Source: Pythium myriotylum (lineage: Eukaryota; Oomycota; Peronosporomycetes; Pythiales; Pythiaceae). Taken from it: a stretch of DNA of 64,000 nt. The DNA lies in assembly GCA_023091665.1 (NCBI GenBank), contig JALJCQ010000013.1, positions 2,852,001-2,916,000 on the forward strand, written 5' to 3'. Below are positions 1 through 10,447 of this stretch, piece after piece; within the stretch, counting starts at the first letter, position 1; each line of letters starts with the position of its first letter. The position numbers and the translations under genes were made by a program. The notes under the pieces are model-generated. The model made no database searches. It saw nothing but the letters and a program-made list of their open reading frames with translations, and was not told the origin of the DNA.

Positions 1-2614
1 AAAATCAACTCACGCAGCACAGGACTGCGTCGGCATAGCACCAATTTGTGGGCAAAAAGGCCCTTACCGCCTGCGACGATGAGCATGACGTCGGCTCCGA
101 CCAAGCTTCCACTGGGACTCTCGCTCTCTTCCTCATTAAGGTGGAGCACAGAGCGGTACAGCCGTTCCATTGACTTCGCAAGAAAGCTGCTGGAGGTTAC
201 GGCGATTACTTGGGCCCCACCACAGAACACTCGCTCTGCAATCGCCGACCCGATCCCTGACGATGCTACCGGCATCACGAGTGCTGGCTGGCTTGACAAT
301 CCCTGGCTCGGGCTACCCCAGATGTACAAATCACCGCGCTCCGAGATTGCAGCCGCGTGGCGACCTCCAGCAGCGAGGCATTTGATCGACACATCGCCAT
401 GGGAGAGTGACGGAATCGGTCGCGGACGGAGCCAGTGAAAGTGTGGCAGAGGAGATAGCGCTTGTGGCTTTGAGTCTTTGCTTTGCTGTTGCTGACGGAG
501 CTGAAAGTGCTTCTGGAGCAGAACCTCCGAGACTGCCGCACTCCGGTCGGCATCACTTCCAGAGGAGACGCCCAGAACGGAGGCACCACAGGCACCCCAC
601 GACCAGACAGCACCGCGTTTGTCCGCTGCCATGCTCCAATCTTGGCCTGCGGCGACATCACGCCACGTTTTCTTTGACAGCAAGACGGGGCTCATGGCAT
701 CACGGACGCTCCCCAATCCTAGTTGGCCTTGGCGTCCTCGCCCCCACACGTACACATGACCGTCACGCGAAAGTGCGACGCAGTGTGCGTCGCCGCAGCT
801 GACTTTGCACCACATAGCTCGCGTTTTCCCAGTGGCGGAGGCCAACTGAATGCGTTTGGGGTGAAGCTGGAATCGGTGAAGTTGGCGGCGGCCGCCGTGG
901 TGCCTGGAGGACTTGTTCAGGATCGGAATAGCACCGAGACCGAGCCGCCCATCACTCCATTTCCCCCACGCAAAGGCATCTCCGTCCGTGCTAAGCGCGA
1001 CGCTGAAACCGCTGCCACACGAGACCGAGAACATCCGCAGCTCATCAGGTGTTGGGTTGTCGCTCGCTTGATCACTAGAAGTAGATCGAGTCGGATTGTC
1101 CGTGGAAACTTTGACTTGATGTGGGATGGCCTTGGATTCGAGAGATCCGAGTCCGAGTGCGAATCCCACTCCCCACGTGTAGAGATGGCCGTCGCCAGTC
1201 ACTGCCGCAGAGTGAAATCCTGTCATATCGTCACCGCCACAAGCGATGCTCCGGACTGCGATGGCCTTCTCAAAGAAGAACTCAATCAGACGTGGTTCGG
1301 CGACGAGCACTTCAGTACGCCCTAGAGTATCACCGTGGCCCAGTGCGCCGTCCATGGCATGTCCGAAGGAAAACACCATGCCCGCGTCGTTCAAGAAGAG
1401 CGTATGGAGTCGTCCACAGGCTGCCTGCACGATGCGGTTGCGAGGAAACGGCTGCATCCACCATCGCAAGGTCAGTCCCAAGCCCAACACTTAGCCAGTG
1501 ACCAGAGCGCCCAACTCACCGCAAAGATCTCGAGCTTCTTGAAGCCTGTGTCTGAGTTGAAAGATGCAGGAGCTGCACTAGATCCGCTGTCGTTGGATAG
1601 TGACGAGTGGCCGCCCCATCGATACAGGTCGAGGAACTCGGGCAGCTCAGGTTGGTTGTCCATGTCGAGACCCATCTTTGCGGTCTCCTCCTTCCTCGAC
1701 TCGGACTTTGGCGACGATGACTTGTCCAGCGAGAGCATGAGCTCAAGACTCGTGACGGGGAGAAGCTGCGGCTGGCGAGTGGACTTGTACAGCGCCTTGG
1801 GCACGAACACGCGCGAGTCAATCGAGCAGCTCAACGGCGGCCCAAGACGCGATCCAGACGTCGAGCCACTCGTCGCAGAGTGGCTCTGAGCTCGGACGAC
1901 GGTCTCGAGCGTCATGACCACCTCGACTCCCCACTGGTGGCGCCACTCTCGTTCGGTCGCGTGGATTTTACAGATCCGGTTGCCGCGTCGCCACACGACC
2001 GCCATGCTCGCGTCCAGGTTTTTTGTGGGGAACAAAGCGTCGACGGCTTTGAGCTCGCAGTCGCCGCCGCAGCACAGCGCGAGCGCTTCGGCCAGGCGAC
2101 TCGCCAGCGTCCCCGCGATGGTCGCCGGCATCAAATGGTCGGCAGTCGCGAGGCTCTGGCGCACGCGCTGCTCGAACTCGTCGAGCGAGAGCGCCTCGAG
2201 CATGTCCCACTCGTCGCTCTCGCCCTCGCTGTCGTCGTCGCCGAAGCCAAGCGAAGGCGGGAACACGTACGTCACGCCCGCTGTCTTGAACGCGAAGCCC
2301 TTGCTGCTCACGCTCGCGACGCGCTCCGAGGCCCCCAGCAGCTCTCGCAGCGCCGTGGGCGCCACGCGCTTGCGCACGCTCGCATCGAAGCTCGCGCGGA
2401 CCGCCTCGAAGTACTCGTCGCAGGAGACCGTGTCGGCGCTGGTGAGCGGCTCCGCTGGGCGCAGCGCCGAGCGCTCGTCGTCGTCGTCCGAGTCGCTCGT
2501 CGACTGCGCGTTGGCCTCGCAGAGACGCTGCATCATGGCGTCGAGGCGCGCCGCCGACCGCCGCATGGCCTCGAGTGCGTCCATGGCCGCCGGCACCGCG
2601 TCATCCGAGGTCAT
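1..2614 (-). CDS. RCC1-repeat / BTB domain protein, 3' end beyond window
   Basis: Two exons are visible: 2614-1521 and 1424-1. The intron 1520-1425 opens with GTGAGT and closes with CAG, and it joins in phase 0. The N-terminal about 365 residues are acidic and Ser-rich with no domain I recognise. From the splice on, RCC1 beta-propeller repeats follow, for example GRLHTLFLNDAGMVFSFG, GDGHLYTWGVGFALGLGS, SRDGHVYVWGRGRQGQLGLG and ERGDLYIWG. The frame stays open to base 1, where a BTB/POZ start appears (GADVMLIVAGGKGLFAHKLV). In this family the propeller usually scaffolds and the BTB recruits cullin-3, so a substrate-adaptor role is an inference. The order RCC1 then BTB matches RCBTB-type proteins. 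The BTB end and stop lie left of the window. Confidence 0.85.
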
Positions 2615-2957
2615 GGCCGAGCGCTTCCCGCAGCACTGACGTCAACACCAAGTGCTTCCATTTTTTCGGTGCGCATCTTCTCGAGTTGCGCGATCTTGAA
2701 ACGCCGTCACATGACCACTACACAGAAAACCTCTGCTGGGCGGTGAGCCAGCCCCCATCAAGAGTGGGATCGAGAGGTCTGTCAAGAGCTCCTGACAGGC
2801 GCATGGTCGTCGAGGACGCTTTCGACTCGTCCATCAAAATGCGCGCATCTGGAGAAGCGAGAAGGGGTCATCTTTGTCTGCATAAACCCAACACCGAACG
2901 CCACAGTAGCTTCAAGGAGATTTGTTGGCTGTATTGGCTGAGCTGCCTTACGAGTGT
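2615..2957. other. Intergenic, no gene seen
   Basis: This stretch lies between the start of the RCC1-BTB gene and the stop of the carboxypeptidase gene, both on the minus strand. Short open frames here overlap the flanking genes and carry no recognisable domain. It should hold the RCC1-BTB promoter and the carboxypeptidase 3' UTR. Confidence 0.5.
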
Positions 2958-4403
2958 CTACATCACCGCCATGACTTCATCAGTCTCTTCAACAATGCGC
3001 TTCTCAGCCGCTTCATCGGCCACGACACGCTCGTGACTCTCGGCAGCGGTGGTCCACGAGTAGCCGCCCACCTTGGTGAACTGGTTGAGCATCTCGAGCG
3101 AGTTCTTCGGCTGGTCCAACGGCACCATGTGGCCAGCCTCGAACACCTGCAGGAACGCGAACGGACCGACGCTACGTAGCTTCCCTGCCGTCTTACCATC
3201 GACCACCCAATCCTTGTCCGGAGCCTGCTGGAACTCGGCCTTCTTGCTCCAGTCGAGCTCCAGTGTCCAGGCCTTGCAGCCGTACCAGTTGACGATGAAG
3301 TCAGCATCGCCAGCGTACACGAGGCCATCGATACCGTCTTCGATCATCGGGGTCACGAGTTGGTGGAAGTTCTTCATCCAGTCGTAGGAGAACTTGGCGT
3401 GGACGTCCATGTTACACGACTCCCAGCGCGCACTCTTCTCGCTCACGTGGAGCTTCTTGAGCGTCGATGGGAGGCGCAAAAACTTCTCCACGTTTGAGAA
3501 ATCGTAGCAGAGCGGCGGATACTTGCACTCCTCGCGCACGTCGTACACGTTCAAGCCCGAGGCCGAGTACGGTCCAACGAGCGCGGCGTTGCAAAAGCCT
3601 TGAGCCGAGATGCAGGCGGCCTTGTTGGTCTGGCACTTCTTGATCATGCTCACGCACGGCTTGACAGCAGCCTTCATGGCCAGGTACACGACATATTCCA
3701 CAGCCTTGACGCCGTACGTGTTGTTGTAGGCCATCTGCGGGTAGTACTGGTACTGGATCTCTGGATTAGTGAGCCCGTTGCCGATACCAAAGCCACGGAG
3801 GTTGATTGGGAGGCCCTCTTTATTCTTGTTGGCCTCATACACACGGTGGGCAACAGCGGGCACGTAGTGGCCGGCGTAGCTTTCGCCGAAGACATAGAAC
3901 GGCTGCTTCTGGTACTTGGGGTACGCCTTGAAGAACGACTGCAGGAAGTGGTACATGTCGTCGCCGACCTCTTTCTCGGTCGAGTCGTACTCGCTCTTGT
4001 CGCCGTACGAGAAGCCGACGCCGACGGGCTGGTCGATCCACATGATGTTGGCGCGCGTGTTCCACGAGTACGGGTTCTTCTCGAGCGAGAGGTCATCCTT
4101 GATCACGCACGGGCCGTTCTCCTGGAAGAGCGCGAGGATGGACGAGCAGCCGGGCCCTCCGGTGAGCCAGATGACCACGGGGTCGTTCTCCGGGTCGCCG
4201 CGCGACTCGAAGAACCAGTAGAAGTAGTTCTTGGACTTGGAGCCGTCGATCTTGAAGTAGCCGCTGTACTGCGCCGTGTCATCGCAGAAGCCCGCGTCCA
4301 CGGGGTCGCTCGTGAGCGAGAAGGTCGTGGCGTTCGCCAGCGACGCGGCGGTGGCCACGGCGGCCCCGCAGAGCGCCGACGCGAGCGCGAGCAGCAGCTT
4401 CAT
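2958..4403 (-). CDS. Secreted serine carboxypeptidase (peptidase family S10)
   Basis: A single exon of 481 aa, counted from the ATG at 4403. That start gives a clean signal peptide (MKLLLALASALCGAAVATAA); the open frame runs upstream but adds only Ser-rich sequence without purpose. S10 landmarks are clear: the oxyanion-region WLTGGPGCSS with the nucleophile Ser inside GESYAGHY (the family GESYAG motif), the catalytic Asp in LVYAGDADFIVNW, and the catalytic His in EAGHMVPLDQP. Family members remove C-terminal residues from peptides at acidic pH in vacuoles, lysosomes or outside the cell. The length is normal for the family. The 5' leader has a GA-rich tract directly before the start. It is divergent from the WW/IQ/EF-hand gene. 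Confidence 0.93.
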   Translation of the reverse strand: MKLLLALASALCGAAVATAASLANATTFSLTSDPVDAGFCDDTAQYSGYFKIDGSKSKNYFYWFFESRGDPENDPVVIWLTGGPGCSSILALFQENGPCVIKDDLSLEKNPYSWNTRANIMWIDQPVGVGFSYGDKSEYDSTEKEVGDDMYHFLQSFFKAYPKYQKQPFYVFGESYAGHYVPAVAHRVYEANKNKEGLPINLRGFGIGNGLTNPEIQYQYYPQMAYNNTYGVKAVEYVVYLAMKAAVKPCVSMIKKCQTNKAACISAQGFCNAALVGPYSASGLNVYDVREECKYPPLCYDFSNVEKFLRLPSTLKKLHVSEKSARWESCNMDVHAKFSYDWMKNFHQLVTPMIEDGIDGLVYAGDADFIVNWYGCKAWTLELDWSKKAEFQQAPDKDWVVDGKTAGKLRSVGPFAFLQVFEAGHMVPLDQPKNSLEMLNQFTKVGGYSWTTAAESHERVVADEAAEKRIVEETDEVMAVM

Positions 4404-4677
4404 GGAGAGAGAGAGAGAGAGGAGGGGGGAGGAACGAAGGATCTCCTCAGCAGCTCCGAAGGATGTCACTTGAAGTGGAGGAACCAGAGAACAAGAAGAT
4501 CGACCGGGTGAGAAAGGCACACTATTTTAGTGAACCAAAACCTAAATGGAGTCTCAAAACAGGACAGAGACTACTTTAGCGTGGTGAACACATAGTACTA
4601 GATAAGCTTCTGGGTCTCATTGTGGAACGTGCCAGATTAACCCCGCTTGGATCTTGAAGCGACACGGACACAGGAGC
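4404..4677. promoter_or_regulatory. Divergent promoter with GA/CT tract
   Basis: The 274-bp interval separates the starts of the carboxypeptidase (-) and the WW/IQ/EF-hand gene (+). It opens with an uninterrupted GA run at about 4404-4419, continuing purine-rich to about 4438. On the carboxypeptidase transcript this is a CT-rich leader immediately before the ATG. No TATA box is obvious. Confidence 0.45.
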
Positions 4678-7600
4678 ATGGAGGAGACCGAGGAGCTTGG
4701 AGCCGACGCGGCGCTCGGCGAGCCCGCCTATGAGATCGGCGCCATCCAAGAAGAGGCGGAGGGCGATGACGACGAGGACGAAGCGCCCGCACGCGCGCCG
4801 TCGCTCGCGGAGAGCAACATGCGGCCGCTCGTGACCGTGAGCGGCGAGGTGTCCGACTGGGTCGAGTGCGTCAACGCCGACGGCGACACGTTCTACTGCA
4901 ACTTGGTCTCGCACGAGACGAGCTGGACGCCGCCCTTTGAGCTGCTGCCCGTGGACCACAGCGCCCGCGCTGAGCCGCTGCTCTCGTTCCCGAGCGAGCC
5001 CCCCACTGGCGGAGAAGACGCCTCGGCGACGGGCCGCTTCGTCAAGCGTGTGCTCGAAGGCTCGCTGCGACGACTCGACCCACACACGCAGATGCAGCTA
5101 GAAGAAGCGCGACGTCGTCATAAGGAAATGGAGGAACTGCGCGACGAGGAAGTGCTCATGGGCGGCGAGCACTGGATCGAGATGTACGACCCGACCCATG
5201 ATGGGTTCTACTACTATGGTGTGCAATCGGGCGAGATGCGCTGGGATCGCCCAGACTCGTACGTGATGAAAGTTGAGAGCGACGATGTGCTGCGCATGGT
5301 CGTGCGTATGCAATGCGCTTTCCGGATGAAGCTCGCCCGTCGCAGAGTGTTCCAGCTCAAGCTGCAGCGCGGCAGTGAGGACGAAGCAGCGACCAACCCG
5401 TGGGTCGAAGTCTACGATCCGTTTCACAAAGTGTTGTATTACTATTGCGCGACCACAGGCGAGACGCGCTGGGACCCGCCGGAGCACTTTATCACTGCGT
5501 CCGAAGACCGCGAGATGGCGGCAGCCATCGCGATCCAGTCCATGTCGCGGAGTCACTTGGCGCGACGCGACGTCAAGAAGCGCAAGGCTACGATCCGCAA
5601 GAAGCAGCAGGAGCAGGCGATGGAGGAAGCTCGACGTTTGCGCGAGATCCGTCGCCGAGAGTACTCAGCCAAGACAGACCAGGAGCGCGAGAGCATGAGT
5701 CGTCGGGAAATGCTCGAGGAAGAGACGGAGCAGATCCGAGAGGGAGATCTCTACTGGGGCATCGACAGGCACGACCAGGAGGTGATGCGCCAGCAGCTCG
5801 AAGAGAAGATGCTCGCAGACGCGGAAGCTTTTTGGCAGCGCGTCAACCTTACGCTGCGGTTGCGTGTCGAGATGGAGCTCCAGCGATCCCAGGAGGACGA
5901 GGCTCAGCGTATTGAGCTCGAGCGAATCAACGAGGCGAATGAGAGTGACCGCATGCGCGAGGCCGAAGATGATCAGTGCCGCTTAGGAGACTGTTTCTGG
6001 GGAATCCAGGCCGAAGAGAAAAGCGAGGAGCGCGCACGCGAAGCCATGGACGAGGAGCAAGAGATCAGCCGCGCGTTCGGCGCCATGGTCAACGTCGAGG
6101 ATCAATTCCGCGATTGGGCGGACGAGCGAGAGCGAAACATCGAGATGGACAAGGTCAACAAGATCGTCAATGAAAAGAAGTATCAGCGGCAGTACTTCAA
6201 ATGGTTCTACCATAAGTGCAAGACTGCCGACGACGTACTCGATTATCTCTGGCCGACCCACAAGCGGTTCGACCCTAACGAAGACCAGGACAGTACTTTT
6301 CACGACGAAAATGCCCCCAACAATCTCGAAGAGGTTCGTGAGCGCGGAGAAGGAGCGCAGCTAAAATCACTTCCAGTCTCGGAGCCGTATGTGCTGGACG
6401 ACATTATTCTGCGTGAGCGTTTGGAGACCGAGTATCGGTACGGCGGCAAGTCAATCTACACCATTCACGACCCGAGCATTGCGCGCGTCCATCGCCGTCG
6501 TGGGCAGTACGTCGTCACCAGCGTGGACACCGAGTCGGTGTTTGTGGCAGCAGCCAAAAAGGCGGAGACCAAGCCACGTCCAACGTCGCCCACACGACCG
6601 ATGCCAGCGTCGTCCAAGCCAATCCCGAATGACACCGAGTCGGACGAAGAGGAGAGAATCAGGTTCGGCATGTTTCCGGCACTCCACTACCGCCACTCCA
6701 AAGTGCCTGACCCTCATCTACCGGCACGCTATAACGGGGTTCCGTATCGCCAAAGTGAGATCAGCCCGACACGAGAGATTCTACTGGGCCACCACACCAA
6801 ACGCACGCAGCTGCCATCTTTGCATCGCCATGTACCTCCTCACAAGGCTAAAAAGTCACCACTCTCATCACCGACGGCGAAGACCAAGAAACAGATGAAG
6901 CACTCTTCGTTTTTCCTGGGCATGCAGACGTCCAACAACAGTATTGTTGACCATCTCACTAGCTCACTTGGGTTCGCGTCGCCATTCTACCGGCAAGCGC
7001 AGGCTGCACGTCAACAATCTCTTCAGAAACTGGTCGAGAAGAGAGAGACTCCGGAGGAGCGACAGGCACGAGAAGCACTTGAAAAGGCGCAACGCGTCCG
7101 CCGTCAGTTCGCCAGTCGCTTCGAGAAGGAGGAATTAGCGGTGGTGCGAGAGCTTTTCTTGATGATGGATTTAGACGGCTCAGGGACCATCAACAAGAGC
7201 GAAATGGTGTGGGCAATGCAGCGAGACGGAGAAGTCCTCGCTCTCGCGAAGCGATCGGCATTGCTGCGACTGCTTCTCAAGCAGCAGTCTCACCTAGAGG
7301 AGCTTTTCCGGCACTTGCGAATGAGCGATACGCAGCGTGAAGAGATTTCGTGGGATATATTTCGCATCTTCTGCGAAGAAATGTACATCAATCTAATGCA
7401 ACAAGGTCTCCTGGATGACGCGCTTCTTCAAAGCGGGAAACCCCCTCGAACGACAGCCACCAGACGGCCTCTGCAGACCATAGCGGAGGATACGAATCCA
7501 AAGCGGCCAACGTTCGTCGAGCGCAACGAAGAACAACTCATCCGCCAGGTGTTTGGAATGTGCGATCAGGATGGAGACGGAGTTCTGGAGATCGAGGAGC

Positions 7601-7809
7601 TGCAGAGAGCTCTCTACACGGCCTCTACGCCTGAGCTCCAGCGACTCGTGCGAGCCTCCAAGGCACTCCAGCCACTCCTCCACCAAGACGCTTTCATCGA
7701 CGCGTTCCGTAAGTTTGAGCCCCAAGATTCGCGAGGTATCTCGGAGGAAGAGTTCGTAGTGTTTTGTATGGAGATCGCGAACATCGCGATACTGAATGGA
7801 ATGCTCTGA
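4678..7809 (+). CDS. Triple WW domain / IQ motif / coiled-coil / EF-hand scaffold protein
   Basis: A single exon of 1,043 aa. The open frame begins at a TTG (4654), but the first ATG is at 4678 (MEETEELG), so that start is used. WW-type segments occur near residues 58-85 (WVECVNADGDTFYCN..W..P), 164-195 (WIEMYDPTHDGFYYY..W.RP) and 242-272 (WVEVYDPFHKVLYYY..WDPP). IQ-like calmodulin-binding helices follow the second and third WW (MQCAFRMKLARRR and AIQSMSRSHLARRD). A long charged coiled coil comes next. Two canonical EF-hand loops appear in the C-terminal third (DLDGSGTINKSE near 832 and DQDGDGVLEIEE near 965). WW domains bind proline-rich partners and IQ motifs bind calmodulin, so a Ca2+-responsive scaffold is inferred. 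No catalytic domain is seen. Confidence 0.88.
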   Translation: MEETEELGADAALGEPAYEIGAIQEEAEGDDDEDEAPARAPSLAESNMRPLVTVSGEVSDWVECVNADGDTFYCNLVSHETSWTPPFELLPVDHSARAEPLLSFPSEPPTGGEDASATGRFVKRVLEGSLRRLDPHTQMQLEEARRRHKEMEELRDEEVLMGGEHWIEMYDPTHDGFYYYGVQSGEMRWDRPDSYVMKVESDDVLRMVVRMQCAFRMKLARRRVFQLKLQRGSEDEAATNPWVEVYDPFHKVLYYYCATTGETRWDPPEHFITASEDREMAAAIAIQSMSRSHLARRDVKKRKATIRKKQQEQAMEEARRLREIRRREYSAKTDQERESMSRREMLEEETEQIREGDLYWGIDRHDQEVMRQQLEEKMLADAEAFWQRVNLTLRLRVEMELQRSQEDEAQRIELERINEANESDRMREAEDDQCRLGDCFWGIQAEEKSEERAREAMDEEQEISRAFGAMVNVEDQFRDWADERERNIEMDKVNKIVNEKKYQRQYFKWFYHKCKTADDVLDYLWPTHKRFDPNEDQDSTFHDENAPNNLEEVRERGEGAQLKSLPVSEPYVLDDIILRERLETEYRYGGKSIYTIHDPSIARVHRRRGQYVVTSVDTESVFVAAAKKAETKPRPTSPTRPMPASSKPIPNDTESDEEERIRFGMFPALHYRHSKVPDPHLPARYNGVPYRQSEISPTREILLGHHTKRTQLPSLHRHVPPHKAKKSPLSSPTAKTKKQMKHSSFFLGMQTSNNSIVDHLTSSLGFASPFYRQAQAARQQSLQKLVEKRETPEERQAREALEKAQRVRRQFASRFEKEELAVVRELFLMMDLDGSGTINKSEMVWAMQRDGEVLALAKRSALLRLLLKQQSHLEELFRHLRMSDTQREEISWDIFRIFCEEMYINLMQQGLLDDALLQSGKPPRTTATRRPLQTIAEDTNPKRPTFVERNEEQLIRQVFGMCDQDGDGVLEIEELQRALYTASTPELQRLVRASKALQPLLHQDAFIDAFRKFEPQDSRGISEEEFVVFCMEIANIAILNGML

Positions 7810-7915
7810 GCGCTCTGACTCTTACTGGCAGAATGTTACAAATACAGGTACGGCGATGCAGTACTCGAGGACGCGTGCGCTGCCGATCCGCTGAGTCGTA
7901 GCATAGGCGTTCCTA

Positions 7916-8491
7916 CTAAGCATTCCGTGAGTTCAACACCGGAATCTGAAAAGGCATAGGCGGCAAACCTTGTGGTAGAGGACCAGCTTGGGTGGCCGCC
8001 TTTCCCATGGTCTTCCGACTCTCATATGGATCGAAAAAGCGATCTATCTCTTCTTGTTCTCGAGCCTTTTCCTGTTCTCGTAGTCGGCGCTTCACGCCGT
8101 CGAGCTTGGTTCCCATTGCGAGAAGCTGCTCTTCCTGCGATACTCACGGGTCAACTCGACCTCGTCGACACGGTGAATCGACCCGGCCACAGACCTGGCT
8201 TTCTATGTTCGCGACGATCGCGCCCGCCGCATTCAGTAGGTTGGACCCGAGAAGTTCGATGGCCTCGCTCGCGTGGCGCGTGGCCGACTCGACGTGGGCG
8301 GCTGTGACCGCCGCCCTCTTGGTCGTGAGAAAGGCCTCCTCGTAAAGGGCCGCGAGGTCGCGCATGTACGCGACGCTCTGCTCGAAGCTCCGCCACACGT
8401 CGTCCTCTTCGTGGCCGTCGCCTCCACTCTGCGGATCGGAGCTGCCGTCTCTCGGCGCCGCGTCGTCTCCACCATGTGGGGGCTCCATCAT
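7916..8491 (-). CDS. Small coiled-coil protein resembling Abl-interactor (Abi), WAVE complex
   Basis: Two exons, 8491-8195 and 8134-7916, give 171 aa. The 60-nt intron has a weak donor (GTCTGT) and a GCAG acceptor, and it joins in phase 0. The join yields a continuous helix: SFEQSVAYMRDLAALYEEAF, then a basic loop, then LLGSNLLNAAGAIVANIESQ followed by EEQLLAMGTKLDGVKRRL. The pattern of a long helical hairpin followed by a basic REQEKAREQEEIDRF resembles the homeodomain-homologous region of Abi proteins, which anchor the WAVE/SCAR actin regulator. The tail is Pro-rich (GPLPQGLPPMPF), but there is no SH3 domain. The Abi assignment is by eye and moderate. Another short coiled-coil family is possible. 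Confidence 0.6.
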
Positions 8492-8730
8492 TGCCCACTC
8501 AGCGCCTTTTCAAGATCGCTTGCCGCTCCTGTAAAGGAAGGAAACTCGCTACTAGAGAGTCGCAGTGGCTCGTTACGAACCTTCGTTGCCCTGGGTACAG
8601 TGTTCGTAACTCAGTAGCTGTCACGCTGATTGTGTACCCATTGGAGACCGCTTCGCCGCCGAGACAGGCCGGCTCGCTCGCTCTCTCGGCGCCTGGCGTG
8701 CTCGCCAGAGAGCCCCTGGACGCGCACAAT

Positions 8731-9150
8731 ATGGCCGCGGGACGGGAGCTCTCGGAGAGGATGGGGGCTCGCGACCAGACGGTGCCTCCGATCGTCAACG
8801 ACGACGCGACGACGCGAGCACGCGACAATCTCATGCTGGTTCATCGGGTGTCCGGGGTTCAGATCTCGAAAGGCCGCGAGCCGACCAAGAGTGACCGCCC
8901 CCGCCGCCTCGACCGCTGGCTCATGGACATGAAGCACGTGCTCGGAGAAGAGATCGAGCCGGGATACAAGCGGGCCGACAAGGCCAAGCGCGCGACCAAG
9001 CCGCGCGGCCGATCCGACGACGCGCTCGTGCTGCAGCACAAGCCGCCGCGCGCGCTCGACTCGCCCTTCGACGACGACGAGAGCGCCTACGACGCCGACG
9101 TGGACGAGGCCAAGTACGTCCAGATCGTGTACGAGGAGGCGTCCATCTAG
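8731..9150 (+). CDS. Hypothetical basic/acidic protein
   Basis: A single exon of 139 aa from the ATG at 8731 (MAAGRELSERMG). The open frame extends upstream to 8476, but that part lies across the start of the divergent Abi-like gene, so the inner ATG is preferred. The body is charged and probably disordered: a basic centre (KRADKAKRATKPRGR) and an acidic end (DDDESAYDADVDEAKYVQIV). I recognise no domain. Codon bias resembles the neighbours (GC-rich third positions), which supports coding. It ends 139 bp from the stop of the convergent methyltransferase gene. Confidence 0.55.
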   Translation: MAAGRELSERMGARDQTVPPIVNDDATTRARDNLMLVHRVSGVQISKGREPTKSDRPRRLDRWLMDMKHVLGEEIEPGYKRADKAKRATKPRGRSDDALVLQHKPPRALDSPFDDDESAYDADVDEAKYVQIVYEEASI

Positions 9151-9288
9151 AGACGCCCTCGTTCCCCCGAGTTTTGAACCGCCGTATTGTATTCTGAGAT
9201 TACTAGTTATTAAGCGACAACGCACTCTTCTTCTGTGGCCGCGAGCGCCACGCCACGCACGACATGCTTGTTCTTGGGTTTTCTTTGA

Positions 9289-10164
9289 CTATTGGAGCGG
9301 ACGCCGCGCGCAGAGCATGTAGCCGCCCAGATTGCCCATGTTGAACACCTTGGCGACGCTCGCGTAGAAGTGGTTGAGCGCCCTCGCCACGTCCTCGCCG
9401 TCCTCCTCAATGTGCTTGTCCAGCTCCGCCTCGAAGGTCTCCGTGCGCGCCGTGACGTAGGGAATCCACTTCTTGGTCGCGTCCTGGAAGTCCACGCTGT
9501 CGAAGCCGATTTCTTCGAGAAGCCCCGTCATCTCGGAGCGCGAGATGAGGTCGGCGCAGTAGATATCTTCCTTGAGCAGCCGGAGCTCCTCCTGCGAGAA
9601 GCTGTCCCCGCGCCGGAAAAAGTCTTCGACGTAGATCACACCGCCGGGCTTGAGGCTCTGGAAGCAGCGCGTGAAGAGCTCACGCCACTGCCCAATGTGG
9701 AGGAACGAGAGCAGCCCGACCACCACGTCGTACTTTTCCAAGCTCACCGGGCGCAGCAAAAAGTCCCCCGTGAGGTGCGCCACGCGGTCCTCGAGTCCGC
9801 AGCGCCGCGTGAGTTCCTGGGCGACGGCGCTGAGATCCGGCTGCAGCTCGAGCGCGTCGACGCGACAGCCCGTGCGGTGCGCGAGCAGCCGCGCCGAGCC
9901 GCCGTAGCCCGTGCCGAGGTCGAGCACGTGCGCGCGGTCGCCGCCGGCCTTCTCGATGAGCCGCCGGATCTTGACGAGCGGCTCGTCGCCGAAAAAGTGG
10001 AGCCCGTCGACCTTGCCCAGCAGCTCCGGGTCGATGGGTCGCTGCGCCGGCGCGAGGTCGACGCTGAGCGGCGACGAGCCCTCGGCCGCCGCCTTGAGCC
10101 GCCGCTCGATGCGGTCGAGGTGGAGGTAGAGCTTCATGGTCTTGATCTCCTCGTGCTTGGTCAT
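9289..10164 (-). CDS. Class I SAM-dependent methyltransferase (sarcosine/dimethylglycine type)
   Basis: A single exon of 291 aa from the ATG at 10164 (MTKHEEIKTMKLYLHLDR). The frame is open upstream to an ATG at 10326, which would add 54 Arg/Ser-rich residues that might act as an organelle presequence. A CCAATCA box only about 20 bp before 10326 makes the inner start more likely. Motif I is VLDLGTGYGGSARLLA, followed by an acidic strand end (DALELQPD) and a post-I GDFL region. A later segment reads LKPGGVIYVEDFF. The fold and the phrase GLLSFLHIGQWRELF resemble small-molecule N-methyltransferases acting on glycine derivatives. The substrate is not determined by sequence alone. Divergent from the LSm11-like gene. 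Confidence 0.85.
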   Translation of the reverse strand: MTKHEEIKTMKLYLHLDRIERRLKAAAEGSSPLSVDLAPAQRPIDPELLGKVDGLHFFGDEPLVKIRRLIEKAGGDRAHVLDLGTGYGGSARLLAHRTGCRVDALELQPDLSAVAQELTRRCGLEDRVAHLTGDFLLRPVSLEKYDVVVGLLSFLHIGQWRELFTRCFQSLKPGGVIYVEDFFRRGDSFSQEELRLLKEDIYCADLISRSEMTGLLEEIGFDSVDFQDATKKWIPYVTARTETFEAELDKHIEEDGEDVARALNHFYASVAKVFNMGNLGGYMLCARRPLQ

Positions 10165-10339
10165 GGCGGCAAGTGCGCGAATGCGATGCGATCCGCCGGA
10201 GCCGCTGGCGAGGGAGACGAGGCGGCGCGAGCATTCTCGCCGGTCACGCGCGCAGGTGATGACCTTGCTCGACTGCGATGCGGGGCAGGGACGCAGGTTG
10301 AAGTCGCCGCTTGAGTGCGTGACCATGGAGAACACCGAG

Positions 10340-10390
10340 TATTAACCAATCAGATTGCGTTTCGTGTACTTTCCACCAACCAATGATGCG
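10340..10390. promoter_or_regulatory. CCAAT boxes between divergent methyltransferase and LSm11-like genes
   Basis: CCAATCA lies at 10346-10352 and a second CCAAT at 10380-10384. The interval between the two chosen start codons (10164 and 10448) is short, so one set of elements could serve both directions. The same CCAATCA word recurs in the divergent or 5' intervals near 34840 and 42291. Confidence 0.5.
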
Positions 10391-10447
10391 GAAATGGGAC
10401 TTTTACGGGGCGAAAGGCTCGGTGATTCCACGGAAAAGTGGCCACTC

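Noticed and set aside
3600..4511. 303-codon plus-strand frame
   Set aside because: Antisense shadow of the serine carboxypeptidase.
9292..10314. 340-codon plus-strand frame
   Set aside because: It is a full antisense shadow of the methyltransferase gene, dominated by Arg, Glu, Val and Ala from GC-rich codons.
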